Source: SIG603 sp963611165 (GTDB lineage Bacteria > Bacillota > Clostridia > Oscillospirales > Acutalibacteraceae). From it: a stretch of 64,000 bases of DNA. Location of the stretch: the NCBI GenBank assembly GCA_963611165.1, contig CAVDQG010000001.1, positions 67,587 through 131,586 on the forward strand, given 5' to 3'. The first letter of the stretch is position 1; the number at the start of each line of letters is the position of its first letter. Shown here in pieces: positions 1-10,072 of this stretch. The translations under genes were made by a program, and so were the position numbers. The notes below the pieces were generated by a model. It had not been told where the DNA came from and did no database searches. It saw only the letters and a program-made list of their open reading frames with translations.

Positions 1-1215
1 CGCAATGCCCGCGCTTATCATGGAGAGCCTTTCCTCATTGGAATAACCCAGTGCTCTCGTGCAGAATGCCTTTTCGAGAAGTTTGTCAAGACCCTTCTTC
101 TCAGGCGACTGAACGCCGAAAACCTTTACGCCGAAGGTGTAATCCATATCTTCTGAACGCTTTATCTGTGCCGTGTAGATATACTTCAGAACTTCTATAA
201 GCGCAACAATTATAATGCCTGCCAAAATACCGACTGCGGCATTTTTCTTATCCAGGCTTATCTTTACGCTCGAAACACTTTCTTCGCTTGCCGAACCTGT
301 GTCGGGCACTGCAGTGACAATCTCATCATCACTTCCGTCATACATATACTGTGCGACCAAAGCATTATAATAAGCTGTCTGTGCGGTTGTCATATTCTTG
401 GAAAGATTGTTCATTGCCGTGAAAATAGTGTTGAGATTTGAGACATATCCCTGCTTTGCAGCGAGAATATCGTCTGCCACCGTCTCGGAATACTGCTCCG
501 AAACAAGAGTGATGTCAAAGCTTCCGAAAATCTTTTCAAGCTCCGACTCCTGCGAGGAAATCTCGTCCTTGATGATTTTACCGATATTCCTTGCAGCCTC
601 TTCATCAGGTGCGTAAATCGTGACCGTCATTGTGTCTACGGCAGAATTCAAACTTAAGTCTGAGCTTAAGCTTGAGTTTGTTGAAATAAGCTCCTGAATA
701 TATGCAAGGTCTGTATCCCAGCCTATTTCGTCACGGATTTTGGTGGTCGTGTCATTATTAATCAATCTGTTGCCGTAAGCCGCAATTATGTCGCCCGTGA
801 AATCCTTGTACTCAATCGTCGGATAAACGGCATTGTAATGAGTATCGATAACATAATTAAGCGTATATGTCGGAGCAGAAGACGAATCTATCTCCATTTT
901 AACGGAATTACTCAAATAACGCTGAATTTCCGAAGCCTGAACCACATATTCTTTATACGACTCGAACGCAAGCTCTGTCTCGTACTTTATCTGCTCGCTG
1001 AGACCGCTTGATGTGCTTTTGACGGACTTTTCAAGCTTCTGCGATTTAGTCAAGCTGCTGTCGGCGTCATCGGCACTGTCCGAAGATAATGAACTCATCA
1101 CACTCGTACCAAAGCCGCAGACTACCGCGAGAACAAGAACCATAACGAGCATGATTCTCCACTTGCGCAAAACCTGATAAACCATATCTTTTATACTGAT
1201 TTGAATTTCTTTCAT
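1..1215 (-). CDS. Wzz/CpsC-like polysaccharide co-polymerase (3' end cut by window)
   Basis: The frame stays open from an ATG at 1213-1215 to the window edge (405 codons visible), so the C-terminus is missing. The protein has a short basic cytoplasmic start, a membrane segment at about residues 20-38, a long polar, Ser/Thr-rich extracytoplasmic region rich in predicted helix, and a second membrane segment at about 325-345, followed by at least 60 cytoplasmic residues. This two-helix layout is that of chain-length determinant/tyrosine-kinase adaptor proteins (Wzz, CpsC, YwqC), which set polymer length with Wzy. The external part (about 285 residues) is longer than in typical Gram-positive CpsC. 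It is the last visible gene of the capsule operon, 134 bp after the large Wzy-like gene. Whether a BY-kinase domain follows the second helix cannot be seen. The fold call is from topology and context, not a diagnostic motif. Confidence 0.7.
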   Translation of the reverse strand, partial: MKEIQISIKDMVYQVLRKWRIMLVMVLVLAVVCGFGTSVMSSLSSDSADDADSSLTKSQKLEKSVKSTSSGLSEQIKYETELAFESYKEYVVQASEIQRYLSNSVKMEIDSSSAPTYTLNYVIDTHYNAVYPTIEYKDFTGDIIAAYGNRLINNDTTTKIRDEIGWDTDLAYIQELISTNSSLSSDLSLNSAVDTMTVTIYAPDEEAARNIGKIIKDEISSQESELEKIFGSFDITLVSEQYSETVADDILAAKQGYVSNLNTIFTAMNNLSKNMTTAQTAYYNALVAQYMYDGSDDEIVTAVPDTGSASEESVSSVKISLDKKNAAVGILAGIIIVALIEVLKYIYTAQIKRSEDMDYTFGVKVFGVQSPEKKGLDKLLEKAFCTRALGYSNEERLSMISAGIA

Positions 1216-1348
1216 ATTGTGTCCTTTTGAATTAGTCTTTAACCTTTCAATGAAATTCAAAAATGCCCTCCGCCACCGAGGAGCGGAGGACATCAATATC
1301 ATAATTATACACAGCCGCCGACTTTCCGTCAACCGTACTGATATTGCC

Positions 1349-4057
1349 TTAGTTTTTTACCGGGTCTTCAGTCGGAAATACTTCCGTACCGAATTCGTCA
1401 AAGTATTTTTTAGAGACAACATTGCCTTTTTTGTCGTATTCCGTTTCGATAACGGCATAACCGTTCTCGGCAGTATAAAGTTCGCCACTCTTTTTGTACT
1501 CGGTTTTCACAATTCGGTTATATTCGTCACGGTAATTTATCTTATCGTAATCGGTAACCTGCTTGTAGCTTATCTTCTTAAGGACGGCTTTTCCGTCGGA
1601 AATCGCCGCAAACTCAAGATTATTAAGATCCTTAGCCCTGAACTTCAGACTGACGCTGAGATTGTTAAATTTATTATAATCGGAAGCTGTTTTGGTTTTG
1701 AAAACCTCACCGTCTTTCAGCACCGAAACAGTCACGCCGCTTTTTTCCTCGGAGCTTATGCTGAACGTGACGAGATATTCTCCGTCTTCAAGCTCGGTCG
1801 GCACTCCGTGAGTAATTTTTGCGTTATCGCCGTCAAGCTCGATATAGTTATCGTCATTGAGCTCCAAACCGTTTTCGCTCGCAAGCGCAGACAAATCCAC
1901 ATTCAGCGAATTCGGATAGTGGTTATATACTTTGTAGCCGTTTTCCTTTAATGCGGCAATCACGGACTCGTCATTTGTGTAAAGAGCTCTGTTGTCATTC
2001 ACGGCAACGCAAGAGAAGCCCTCTCTGAACATCTCTCGGTAATCGTCCGACATAAGAACGCTTATATTGTCAAGCTCTGCGAACTCTCCGCCGGACTTTG
2101 ACGAAACGCAAATTTCAGGGAATTTCTCTGCATAAGCATACGACAGAGTATCGGAATAAATCTTGCCCGTAGCATTCTCTGCCACAATGCTCATTACATC
2201 GCTGTCCTCCTCGACTTGCTCGAGGTAGTAGCCCACATTACCCGTGACAACTCTGCTGACAAGCACGCAAAAAGCAATCGGGAACACCGCAAAGATTATG
2301 CTGTAAAGTCTTTCCTTTTTCTTCAGTGCAAAAATGCACCAAACAAAAGCATACGCACAAATAAGCATCAGCATATCAAGGAAAATGACAAATAATTTTG
2401 AATATCCCGTTTTCTGCATGACATCGCAAAAGCTCTTTGCATTCGTGACGGTAATCGGACGAAGAGCAATAAGCACCGCTCCGACACCGAGCATAAATAC
2501 CGTAATCAAAGCCTGCACTTTGCTTTTTTCATTCACCGCCTCCGAAATCATCATTACAGCACCGATAACAAAGATAAGCGCAAAAATGAGGTTCCATGCC
2601 GACTGCGAGAGCAAAAGCGAATTTGACTTGAAGAACGAGAAAATCACCTTCCAAATTCCGCCTAAGCTGAAAATCACGCTCAAAAGGAAAAGTATGCCCA
2701 AAGCGTATTCCAAAAGCTTTCCGCGGCTGATTTTCTCCGTGAAAACTCTCTTCGGTTCATTTGAAAACTTAAACGGCATCAGTGCGTAGCCGAATCCCAT
2801 GATGAAGAAGAGATAGAAACGATAAGTGAAAATCGTGACGACAAAAAGAGCGCATGCTCCGACAAAGAAGAAGCCCTCTTTTCTTGCGTCGGCGTCCTTT
2901 GAGAAAATTCCCACCAAGCCTCTGACATACGGCAAGAAACATATAAGTTCAAGCAAAATTCCGCCCTGTGCGAGTATGACCGCAATGGAATTTGAAAGCC
3001 CGGGGTTATGCTCGAATCTCTCGGCACTCATTAACTCGAGTATGGGGAAATCGTTTCCGAAAGCATTGCCGATAAACGGACTTCTGAGAAATGCCTTGAA
3101 GCAAAGCACATAATCCTCAAGATGAGCCGAGAACGAGCTGTAATCGTTCTTTTTCTTCACCGCAAACAAAACCGCAACAACGGCACACACCGTGACGGCA
3201 AGTGCGATGTAGGAAATTTCTCTCCATTTCTCGGGAAGCTTTCCCAGAGCCAAAAGTGCAAAAGCCAGAATAAGCAGCATGTATCCGAGCGTACTTCCTG
3301 TGAAAAGCACTGCAAGTGAAATAAAAGCAACCGCAACGATTCCGCTTTTGTTTTTCTTGAGGAAAATCTCGACATAAAGCGCCGTGATAAGCGGTATCAT
3401 TGCCATGGGCGGCTCAGGAAAAATGCCGTACATTTTGAAGAACTCAAAGCTGCCTATCGAAAAAATTTTATCGGTGCTCATGGCTACTATTCCGAAATAA
3501 TCGGTATATGTTTTGAGTGTGCCCTTGTTAGACCAGTACGTTGAAACCGTTGTCGAGGGCATTTTTCCGCCAAAGAAAACAGCGAAAAGATAAATGACAA
3601 CTGCAAAAAACGCATAAACCGCCACAACATCGGCATATTTATAAAGCAGATTGTAAGGCTTGCCCTCTATTCTGTCGAGATAGAAAAGCACGGTGATAAC
3701 GGGCAGGAAAAACAGAAACAAAATGAAGTACGATGACATCAGATCTGTTTTCCTCATAACGTTCAGAACAAGAAACGCTCCCATAAGGACGTACATTCCG
3801 CCAAGAGTAGGCAGTAGCTTTATAAGACTTTTCTCTTCCTTTGTCTCAAGGTATCTGTACACCAAAAGGAAGAATGCAGTCGCCAAAAGTCCGAGCCTGA
3901 GAATTTTCTCGTTGGAAGATTCTCTTCCCGCATAAAAATAGAACAGCGAATTGCACTCAAGAATCGTCAGCAAAACCAAAATGTATTCTGCTGTGTTTCT
4001 TATCGTGTTCAGGGCAAGGCTTGTCATGCTCTTGCCGACGCCGCCACTTTTTTCCAA
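1349..4057 (-). CDS. Very large O-antigen polymerase/ligase-like membrane protein with long soluble tail
   Basis: About 902 residues. The first about 600 form many membrane helices. A Wzy/ligase-type stretch (LEDYVLCFKAFLRSPFIGNA, then an NPGLSNS loop and a following helix) is typical of O-antigen polymerases and ligases. After about residue 610 comes a roughly 290-residue soluble, probably extracytoplasmic region. Its last 60 residues repeat a motif of the type Y-D-x-x-G-N-x-V-x-x-K-Y-F-D, reminiscent of YD/RHS-like repeats. The open frame extends to 4084, but that codon is TTG without a good ribosome site. The TTG at 4057 follows AAAGGGG with an 8-base spacer and is preferred; an ATG at 4027 is the other option. 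A normal Wzy has no such tail. This is the second Wzy-like gene of the operon (the other is at 19633), so it may be a ligase or side-chain polymerase. Confidence 0.6.
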   Translation of the reverse strand: MEKSGGVGKSMTSLALNTIRNTAEYILVLLTILECNSLFYFYAGRESSNEKILRLGLLATAFFLLVYRYLETKEEKSLIKLLPTLGGMYVLMGAFLVLNVMRKTDLMSSYFILFLFFLPVITVLFYLDRIEGKPYNLLYKYADVVAVYAFFAVVIYLFAVFFGGKMPSTTVSTYWSNKGTLKTYTDYFGIVAMSTDKIFSIGSFEFFKMYGIFPEPPMAMIPLITALYVEIFLKKNKSGIVAVAFISLAVLFTGSTLGYMLLILAFALLALGKLPEKWREISYIALAVTVCAVVAVLFAVKKKNDYSSFSAHLEDYVLCFKAFLRSPFIGNAFGNDFPILELMSAERFEHNPGLSNSIAVILAQGGILLELICFLPYVRGLVGIFSKDADARKEGFFFVGACALFVVTIFTYRFYLFFIMGFGYALMPFKFSNEPKRVFTEKISRGKLLEYALGILFLLSVIFSLGGIWKVIFSFFKSNSLLLSQSAWNLIFALIFVIGAVMMISEAVNEKSKVQALITVFMLGVGAVLIALRPITVTNAKSFCDVMQKTGYSKLFVIFLDMLMLICAYAFVWCIFALKKKERLYSIIFAVFPIAFCVLVSRVVTGNVGYYLEQVEEDSDVMSIVAENATGKIYSDTLSYAYAEKFPEICVSSKSGGEFAELDNISVLMSDDYREMFREGFSCVAVNDNRALYTNDESVIAALKENGYKVYNHYPNSLNVDLSALASENGLELNDDNYIELDGDNAKITHGVPTELEDGEYLVTFSISSEEKSGVTVSVLKDGEVFKTKTASDYNKFNNLSVSLKFRAKDLNNLEFAAISDGKAVLKKISYKQVTDYDKINYRDEYNRIVKTEYKKSGELYTAENGYAVIETEYDKKGNVVSKKYFDEFGTEVFPTEDPVKN

Positions 4058-4114
4058 GGTTATATCCCCTTTCCGAAATGCCAAAGCCGAGGCTTTAGCA
4101 CATTATTTATATTT

Positions 4115-6247
4115 TTAAACGGTCTTTGCCGTCTTAGATTTGCTTATAAAATACACTGTCGGCACAAGTCCGATTACGAATACCAGAGCCATTGCCCCCA
4201 GAACAAAGCTCTTCGGATAGAATTTCTCTTCTTCTTCCTCATAAGCCTTGAAATAGATTTGGTTAAATCCGTAGCCGTCGGCATGACCGTTGTAGTAAGT
4301 TTCTTTTGTATCTTTTGAAATCTTGTTTCCCTCAATCGAGATACAAGTGGAGCCCTCTGTCTTCTCTTTGACAGAAACCCTGACGGTAAACTGTTTATTC
4401 GATTTAACTTCAATTTCATCAAATTCGACATACAGTCTTCCGTTCTTAATATCATCTTTTTTGAAGTCTCTCTCTAAAACCGAATTTCCGTCTTCATCAA
4501 GTATCTCGAAAAGATAGACATTATCGGAAGAACTGCCTGTTATATAGAAGTGAAGCATAAGCTTGGAGAAACTTCTGTGTGCCGTAAAGGTCTCCGAAAC
4601 AGCCTCGCCCTCTCTTAGCTCCTCTCTTTCAAGATTATTTCTTCTTAATCTTTGCTCGTTTGACGCCGAAATATGCTCTATACACACATTCTTTTCGGTA
4701 AGGTCGCTGAAATTAACGAGGAAAACCGATTCAAATGCAATGAGCATCACAGCCAAAACAGAAGCGACTGCGGCAAAGCTCAATCTTGACTTTGGTGCTT
4801 TTTCCTCAGCCTTTTCACAGACGCCCATAAAGCCGTAAACGCTCAGAATTTGGCACATGATAAATGCCGGGAAGCAATATCTTGCGCCGCCCTCCCAAAA
4901 GGTATAGAAAAGCGTATAGCCGAAAACAAAAATAAAAACGGGATAGAGCCTGTTCATTTTGTTTTTTATCACACGAATAAGCGAAACAAAAGCATTAAAA
5001 AGCGTGACCACTCTTAGTATCTGACCGTAGTAATCTGCGAAAAGTCTCTTGTTTTCGAGTGTGTAGTCCCAGAATGTATTGTAATCCGTGACGGTTTTTT
5101 TCATAACACGGAAAACACCGTTTCCCCAGAAAAGGCTCAGCTTGCTTACCCACAGATTAAACGCCGCTCCGATTCCGTTTTCCTTGTAGTAATCATATAT
5201 GTACCGAAGGTCTGCCGAAATCATCTCGTTTTTAGTAGCAAAGCTTTTGTCGAACCTTGTAATATCCTGGTTATATGCTCCGTCACCCGTCATGCCCATG
5301 ACAAGCCAATGCGTAGGTGCAAAGGTTAATTGGGTTGTCGGCATATCAACAAACGACACAACCGCTGTCCAACAGCCATAGCCTACAGCAAAACCCAGAA
5401 ACATGAGAAGAACGCTTTTCACAAATCCTTTTTCATGCTTAAAAAGCATATAGAGTAAAACGGCAACAAACGCTATTCCGACGGTCGCCCTCATCTCATA
5501 ACCGATTGCCGCAAACACTCCGAGCAAAATTCTGCAATACAGCTTGTCGTAAAGCGACAGAAAAACGACGATCACCGTAAAGAAAAGTCCGGGCACAAAG
5601 GTATAATAGTAAATAGCAAATGTGTAATTCCACGGCGTCAGCACGATTAAAGCAAGTAGCATGACAGAAGCCTTGAGTCCCAAAAGCTTTTCGGCAATTT
5701 TGTAAGCGAGAAACGCCGAGATAACCATTAATATTACATTGAACGCGGTCGGCAAAACTCTGTAATCGCTTATTCCGAGCATATTCTCGATTTTGTAAAT
5801 CAAGGTGACTACCGCAAGCCAGTTTTTCTGGAACGGATACAACGAATAATAACTTAGCTGTGCCCATTCGCCCGTCTCAACATAACTTACCGCCGCATGA
5901 TGAATCGCCGCCAAATCGGAAACAAGCTCCATTCTAAGCAAGGAACGAAACAAAAAAAGCAAAAATGCAAAAATAGCAATAAGCAAGAAGCTTATCGTCC
6001 TCAGAGCCTTTTCCGAGTTTATTATTTGAATGAGTTTGTAGCACACATAAAAGAACGAAGCGAGAATCAAAGCTCCGATTATAATGACAAGTGCGTTATA
6101 TCTGCCACCTATCACTTGGCCTTCTTGCACAACAATGGTTTTTCCCCGGAAAAACGTGTAGCCGATGCCAAACAAAAATGCGGCACCGAGGTACACGGCA
6201 GGTATATTCTTGAAAATCAACCTGACAAACTTATTATTCATTCCCAT
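4115..6247 (-). CDS. GT-C-like polytopic glycosyltransferase, tandem paralogue A
   Basis: 710 residues: about 11-13 membrane helices, then a beta-rich soluble domain (about 525-680), then one last helix. An acidic residue in the first large external loop (SDLAAIHHAA) followed by a conserved aromatic segment (YPFQKNWL) fits GT-C enzymes, which use polyprenyl-phosphate sugars outside the membrane. It is clearly paralogous to the next gene upstream (6259-8388): both begin NKFVR-x-x-FKN-x-PAVYLG and share the SDLA, GISD and TLP/VLP blocks and the C-terminal domain, so the pair arose by tandem duplication. The start ATG follows GAGGGG with an 8-base spacer, 11 bp after the preceding stop. Substrate unknown; it could decorate the polymer. 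Family membership is inferred from topology rather than a unique motif. Confidence 0.6.
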   Translation of the reverse strand: MGMNNKFVRLIFKNIPAVYLGAAFLFGIGYTFFRGKTIVVQEGQVIGGRYNALVIIIGALILASFFYVCYKLIQIINSEKALRTISFLLIAIFAFLLFLFRSLLRMELVSDLAAIHHAAVSYVETGEWAQLSYYSLYPFQKNWLAVVTLIYKIENMLGISDYRVLPTAFNVILMVISAFLAYKIAEKLLGLKASVMLLALIVLTPWNYTFAIYYYTFVPGLFFTVIVVFLSLYDKLYCRILLGVFAAIGYEMRATVGIAFVAVLLYMLFKHEKGFVKSVLLMFLGFAVGYGCWTAVVSFVDMPTTQLTFAPTHWLVMGMTGDGAYNQDITRFDKSFATKNEMISADLRYIYDYYKENGIGAAFNLWVSKLSLFWGNGVFRVMKKTVTDYNTFWDYTLENKRLFADYYGQILRVVTLFNAFVSLIRVIKNKMNRLYPVFIFVFGYTLFYTFWEGGARYCFPAFIMCQILSVYGFMGVCEKAEEKAPKSRLSFAAVASVLAVMLIAFESVFLVNFSDLTEKNVCIEHISASNEQRLRRNNLEREELREGEAVSETFTAHRSFSKLMLHFYITGSSSDNVYLFEILDEDGNSVLERDFKKDDIKNGRLYVEFDEIEVKSNKQFTVRVSVKEKTEGSTCISIEGNKISKDTKETYYNGHADGYGFNQIYFKAYEEEEEKFYPKSFVLGAMALVFVIGLVPTVYFISKSKTAKTV

Positions 6248-6258
6248 TTAAGTTCCCC

Positions 6259-8388
6259 TCATAAGTAAAAATCAATCTGACGCTTCTTTCCGAGCGTAAG
6301 ACTCAAAATCGGCACGAGTCCGACAATTAACACAAAAATCATAACCGCCGCCACGAACGCCGCCGAATAATACGGTGCGCTCACGGTTTTGCTTGCGACA
6401 AAATAAATCTGGTCGAGTGCTCCTCCCTCGGAGAAACCGTTAAAATAAATTCTCTGATTTCCCGCTCCTATTTTGCTTCCGTAAACCGAAATGCAATCGC
6501 CATTCTTTTGAGAAACGGAAATCCGCACGGTAAATTTCGCTTTGTTTTTTACTTCAATTTCATCAAATCCGACATCAAGCAAATTTTCCTCGATGTCACC
6601 GCTTTTGAAACTTTTTTCACGGATAACATTGCCGTCACCGTCCAAAAGCTCAAAAAGATAAGCATTGCTTTCGTCCGAGCCCTCAGCATTAAATTTAAGC
6701 TCGATATTATCAAAGTTTCTGTAAGCGGTGAATGTCTCTGTTACGGGAGAAGTATCGCTAAGCTCCTCTTCTTTCATATTGTTATGCTTGATATCAAATT
6801 TATTTGATGCCGCCGTGTAGGTTTTGCTCTCGGGCACTGCCGTGAGACTTTTCATATTCACACATATCACCGATTCGAACACAATGAGCGAAACGGCAAG
6901 CAAAGCTGCAAAAGAAAAAGAAATCTTTCTTTTCGTGCTTTTTGAAGCTTTAATTTTGGTTTTCTCGCTTAAAGCCACAAGACCGTAAACACCGACTGTC
7001 TGAAGCACGGGCATTGCCAAGAAGAAATATCTCGAACCACAATTCGAGCCGCACTCCCAGAATGTGTAAAAAAGAACATATCCGAACAGGAAAATAAACA
7101 CGGGATAGAATTTATCCGCTTTCTTTATGCAGATTTTAATAACGGCTAAAATTCCGTTCACAAGCGAAACAAGTCGGAGAATTTCACAGAAATACTCCGT
7201 GAAAAGCTTTTCATTGCCCGATAAATATCTCCAAAGAGTATTGTAATCAGTACTGCTCGAATTGTATCTCACTATTCTCGGAGTTGCCTCACCCAAAAAT
7301 TCCGAAAGCTTGTAATTCCACAGCTGCAAAGCACGGGAAAAGCCCTTTTCCTTGTAATAGTCGATAATATAAGCAATATCGGCAGAAATCATCTCGTGAG
7401 TGCTCTCAAATTTCGAGTCCATTTTTATTATATTGTTGTCAATGCCGCCCCTTCCTGTTGTGCCCATGACAATCCAGTGAGTAGCCGCATAGGGAACCCC
7501 CGTCGTCTCAAAAGCCAAGGAATTAATCACAGCCTTAAAGGCAAGATAGCCGACTGCAAAGCCGAAAACGGAAAGTAAAATTCCGATAGCAAAGCCCTTT
7601 TCGTGCCTTAGTACCGCATAAAGCATGACCGCCACGAATGCGATTATCACGGTTGCACGCAAATCGTAGCCCACCGCCGCAAAGAAACCAAGCAGTAGCT
7701 TACAGTACCATTTATCGTAAAGCGACAGAAAAATGACGAGCATTATGAAGAAAAGTCCCGGCACAAAGGTATAGCAGTAGCCGGCGGAAATATAATAAAC
7801 CGGATTCACACAAATTGTAAGAAGAACGAGCACGGACGCCCTCAGCCCCATGAGCTTTTCTGCCGTCTTATAAGCAAACACGGCGGAAAAGAAAAGCATG
7901 ATGACATTAAGTGCAAGCGGCAAAGTCCTTAAGTCGCTTATTCCAACAAATTTCTCGATTTTATATAAGCCGTAAATTATCGCAAGCCAGCCCTTTTGAA
8001 ACGGATAATGCGAAAAATAGCCGTATCTAGACCACTCGCCCGTCTCAATTTTGTTCAGTGCCGCATGGTGAAAATTCGCCAAATCGGAAATGATTTCCTG
8101 CTTCATAAAGCAGACGGAAACCGTAAGTCCCACGGCAACAAAGCCGAGCAAAATATAACACATCGTCCGAAGCGGCTTTTCGCTCTTTAAATTTTCAGTC
8201 AGCTTATATACCGCCAAAAGGAACGCCTCCAAAAGAACCGCTCCGAAAATAAGCGATAAAGCGTTGTAGGAATTGCCCCTCACCGTCTCGGCTTTGTTAA
8301 AAATATAGCCTATGCCGAGCACAAGCACAAGACCGAGATAAACTGCCGGCAAATTCTTAAATACCCACCTGACAAATTTATTTTCCAT
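6259..8388 (-). CDS. GT-C-like polytopic glycosyltransferase, tandem paralogue B
   Basis: 709 residues from the ATG at 8388, chosen because the encoded start MENKFVRWVFKN aligns with the start of its paralogue at 6247. A longer frame to 8457 would add 23 Arg/Ser-rich residues that look like read-through of the upstream gene in another frame. Layout as in its neighbour: multi-helix N-terminal part with the SDLANFHHAA loop and YPFQKGWLAI block, a soluble beta-rich region with the motif LFELLDGDGN, then a terminal helix. It overlaps the upstream gene by 11 bp, indicating translational coupling. Likely transfers a sugar from a lipid-phosphate donor during or after polymer assembly. Having two diverged copies suggests two acceptors or two donor sugars. 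Confidence 0.6.
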   Translation of the reverse strand: MENKFVRWVFKNLPAVYLGLVLVLGIGYIFNKAETVRGNSYNALSLIFGAVLLEAFLLAVYKLTENLKSEKPLRTMCYILLGFVAVGLTVSVCFMKQEIISDLANFHHAALNKIETGEWSRYGYFSHYPFQKGWLAIIYGLYKIEKFVGISDLRTLPLALNVIMLFFSAVFAYKTAEKLMGLRASVLVLLTICVNPVYYISAGYCYTFVPGLFFIMLVIFLSLYDKWYCKLLLGFFAAVGYDLRATVIIAFVAVMLYAVLRHEKGFAIGILLSVFGFAVGYLAFKAVINSLAFETTGVPYAATHWIVMGTTGRGGIDNNIIKMDSKFESTHEMISADIAYIIDYYKEKGFSRALQLWNYKLSEFLGEATPRIVRYNSSSTDYNTLWRYLSGNEKLFTEYFCEILRLVSLVNGILAVIKICIKKADKFYPVFIFLFGYVLFYTFWECGSNCGSRYFFLAMPVLQTVGVYGLVALSEKTKIKASKSTKRKISFSFAALLAVSLIVFESVICVNMKSLTAVPESKTYTAASNKFDIKHNNMKEEELSDTSPVTETFTAYRNFDNIELKFNAEGSDESNAYLFELLDGDGNVIREKSFKSGDIEENLLDVGFDEIEVKNKAKFTVRISVSQKNGDCISVYGSKIGAGNQRIYFNGFSEGGALDQIYFVASKTVSAPYYSAAFVAAVMIFVLIVGLVPILSLTLGKKRQIDFYL

Positions 8389-10072
8389 TATTAATCTTCC
8401 AAATTTTGAAGCACTCGCCGCCGAATTTGACCTCCTCGACCTCGCACGAGACCTCATATCCCTCTTGATTTAAATATTCGACTATAGCGCCGACATCCTT
8501 GTTTTCTCTCTTTGTAACAAATCTTAAGTCGTCACGGCTCGCAATGGCTTTTGCCACGCTGTCGTATTCTCCGCACACGAGGTTTTTCCATGCATTCATT
8601 TCGGAGAGATTTCCGCCCGCATTCACATAAGATGCGGTTTTCACTTCATCACGCAAGAAATTCGCTTTGGAATAAGCCATAGAACTGAGATGAAGATAAA
8701 GCATTTCGCTCTCCTTTTCGAAACTTTCCGTCGCCAAGGAATACGGCTCATAGGAAACTGTTCGTCTTTCGGCTCTGTTAACCGTACCGAAAATACCGAT
8801 AACAAAAATCACGGCAAAGGTTGTAAGAAAAAGAGACTTGATCTTTTTCCTCTTCGGTCTTTCGAGCAAATAGCCTGCAATAATAAAGCTTGAAACAAGT
8901 ATCGCAATAATCTCTGTCGGAAAGAAAACCCTAAACGGCATTCTGCCCTTGTAACAAAGATAAAGAACCTCGCTCATGCACCCCAAAAGCGTGCAAAGCA
9001 AAAGACAAAGCTTAAGCTTATCCCTTTGTCTGATAAGTATAATAAGAGCGGTCACGCTTAAAAGAACACAAGAGAAGTTGTATACCGTGGAAAGCTGACC
9101 GAATACTTCAAGGAAAGTTTCTTTCATGCGGTTTATTTTGTCCGATATACTCTCGTTATCATAGTAATCATCACGGATTTGAGTAAGTCTTTGAAGCGTG
9201 GTGACATCGGTGATATCGGCAATTCCCCACAGTGCATGTCTTATCAGGCTCACCTGTACGGGAGTTACTCCTATTTCGTCATAAGCCTCGGCACACTCCC
9301 GATAGTTTGGTAAAATTTGATAGTCCTGAAGTCCGCTTCTCAGCTTATCGACCGTGAGTAAATCTTGTTCGTCGCCCTGACTGTACATATATACGTTAAC
9401 TGCATTTGAGCAAAAAGCCACAACGATAACAATGCACATGAGAGCTATCAGACTCTTTTGCGGCTTATTGTCGCCTTTGCTTTTCACAAGTCTGTATAAA
9501 ACCGCAAGCAAAATAAACGGCAAGACCATTAAGAATCCCACAAATCGAAACCCCGCCGAAAAAGCACAAACAACAGCCACAAGAACCGTGTCAAAAATAC
9601 TTAAATTCTCTTTAACAAGGATATAGGCGAACGCAGAAACCGCAAGAATTATTGCGGCATAGGTGTATCTTATCTGAAGAAGAAATTCAAGCAAACAGAA
9701 TAAAGACAGCGTATAGGCAAATACAAAGCCGATAATCCTTATTTTAAGAGAACATCGCTTCAATCGATCACATATCGCATAAACAATAAGAGCAAATGCA
9801 AACAAAATCGCACCGTAAATCACAACATAGTAAATTTCGAGTCGTGGAAAAAGCTTATACAAACACCTAATCAATAAAGCCATAGGGCTTGATATCAGTG
9901 CAATGAAATTTGATGACGGTATCTCGCCTGATAACAGCATTTTCAGCTGTCTTTCGTCTGTCGTGACATTTATATCGGCAAATTTGGCAATAACCAAACC
10001 GAGCAATAATACGGAAACGAAGCTTGCGGTGAAATTTATCAGCCGATTTTTTATTTCTTTTTTGTCATACAT
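8378..10072 (-). CDS. Polytopic membrane protein, possible third GT-C-type enzyme
   Basis: 564 residues with about ten hydrophobic helices and a short soluble C-terminus. A polar stretch near the start (NVTTDERQLKMLLSGE) lies where GT-C enzymes carry their acidic first-loop motif. A large loop around residues 235-310 contains a YDEIGVTP motif. It is only loosely similar in plan to the two following genes and lacks their beta domain. The ATG at 10072 overlaps the stop of the aldolase-fusion gene by 8 bp, so it is co-translated within the capsule operon. I do not recognise a specific family. A glycosyl- or phosphotransferase role is inference from topology and position; a second flippase or a polymer-modifying acyltransferase cannot be excluded. 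Confidence 0.5.
   Translation of the reverse strand: MYDKKEIKNRLINFTASFVSVLLLGLVIAKFADINVTTDERQLKMLLSGEIPSSNFIALISSPMALLIRCLYKLFPRLEIYYVVIYGAILFAFALIVYAICDRLKRCSLKIRIIGFVFAYTLSLFCLLEFLLQIRYTYAAIILAVSAFAYILVKENLSIFDTVLVAVVCAFSAGFRFVGFLMVLPFILLAVLYRLVKSKGDNKPQKSLIALMCIVIVVAFCSNAVNVYMYSQGDEQDLLTVDKLRSGLQDYQILPNYRECAEAYDEIGVTPVQVSLIRHALWGIADITDVTTLQRLTQIRDDYYDNESISDKINRMKETFLEVFGQLSTVYNFSCVLLSVTALIILIRQRDKLKLCLLLCTLLGCMSEVLYLCYKGRMPFRVFFPTEIIAILVSSFIIAGYLLERPKRKKIKSLFLTTFAVIFVIGIFGTVNRAERRTVSYEPYSLATESFEKESEMLYLHLSSMAYSKANFLRDEVKTASYVNAGGNLSEMNAWKNLVCGEYDSVAKAIASRDDLRFVTKRENKDVGAIVEYLNQEGYEVSCEVEEVKFGGECFKIWKINNGK

Noticed and set aside
1217..1951. 244-codon plus-strand open frame
   Set aside because: Antisense to the tail of the large Wzy-like gene; composition rich in Ile/Phe/Val as expected for a complementary frame, no ribosome site, no recognisable motif.
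8389..8457. N-terminal extension of the second GT-C-like protein
   Set aside because: Arg/Ser-rich residues in the frame opposite to real coding of the upstream gene; the paralogue lacks them.
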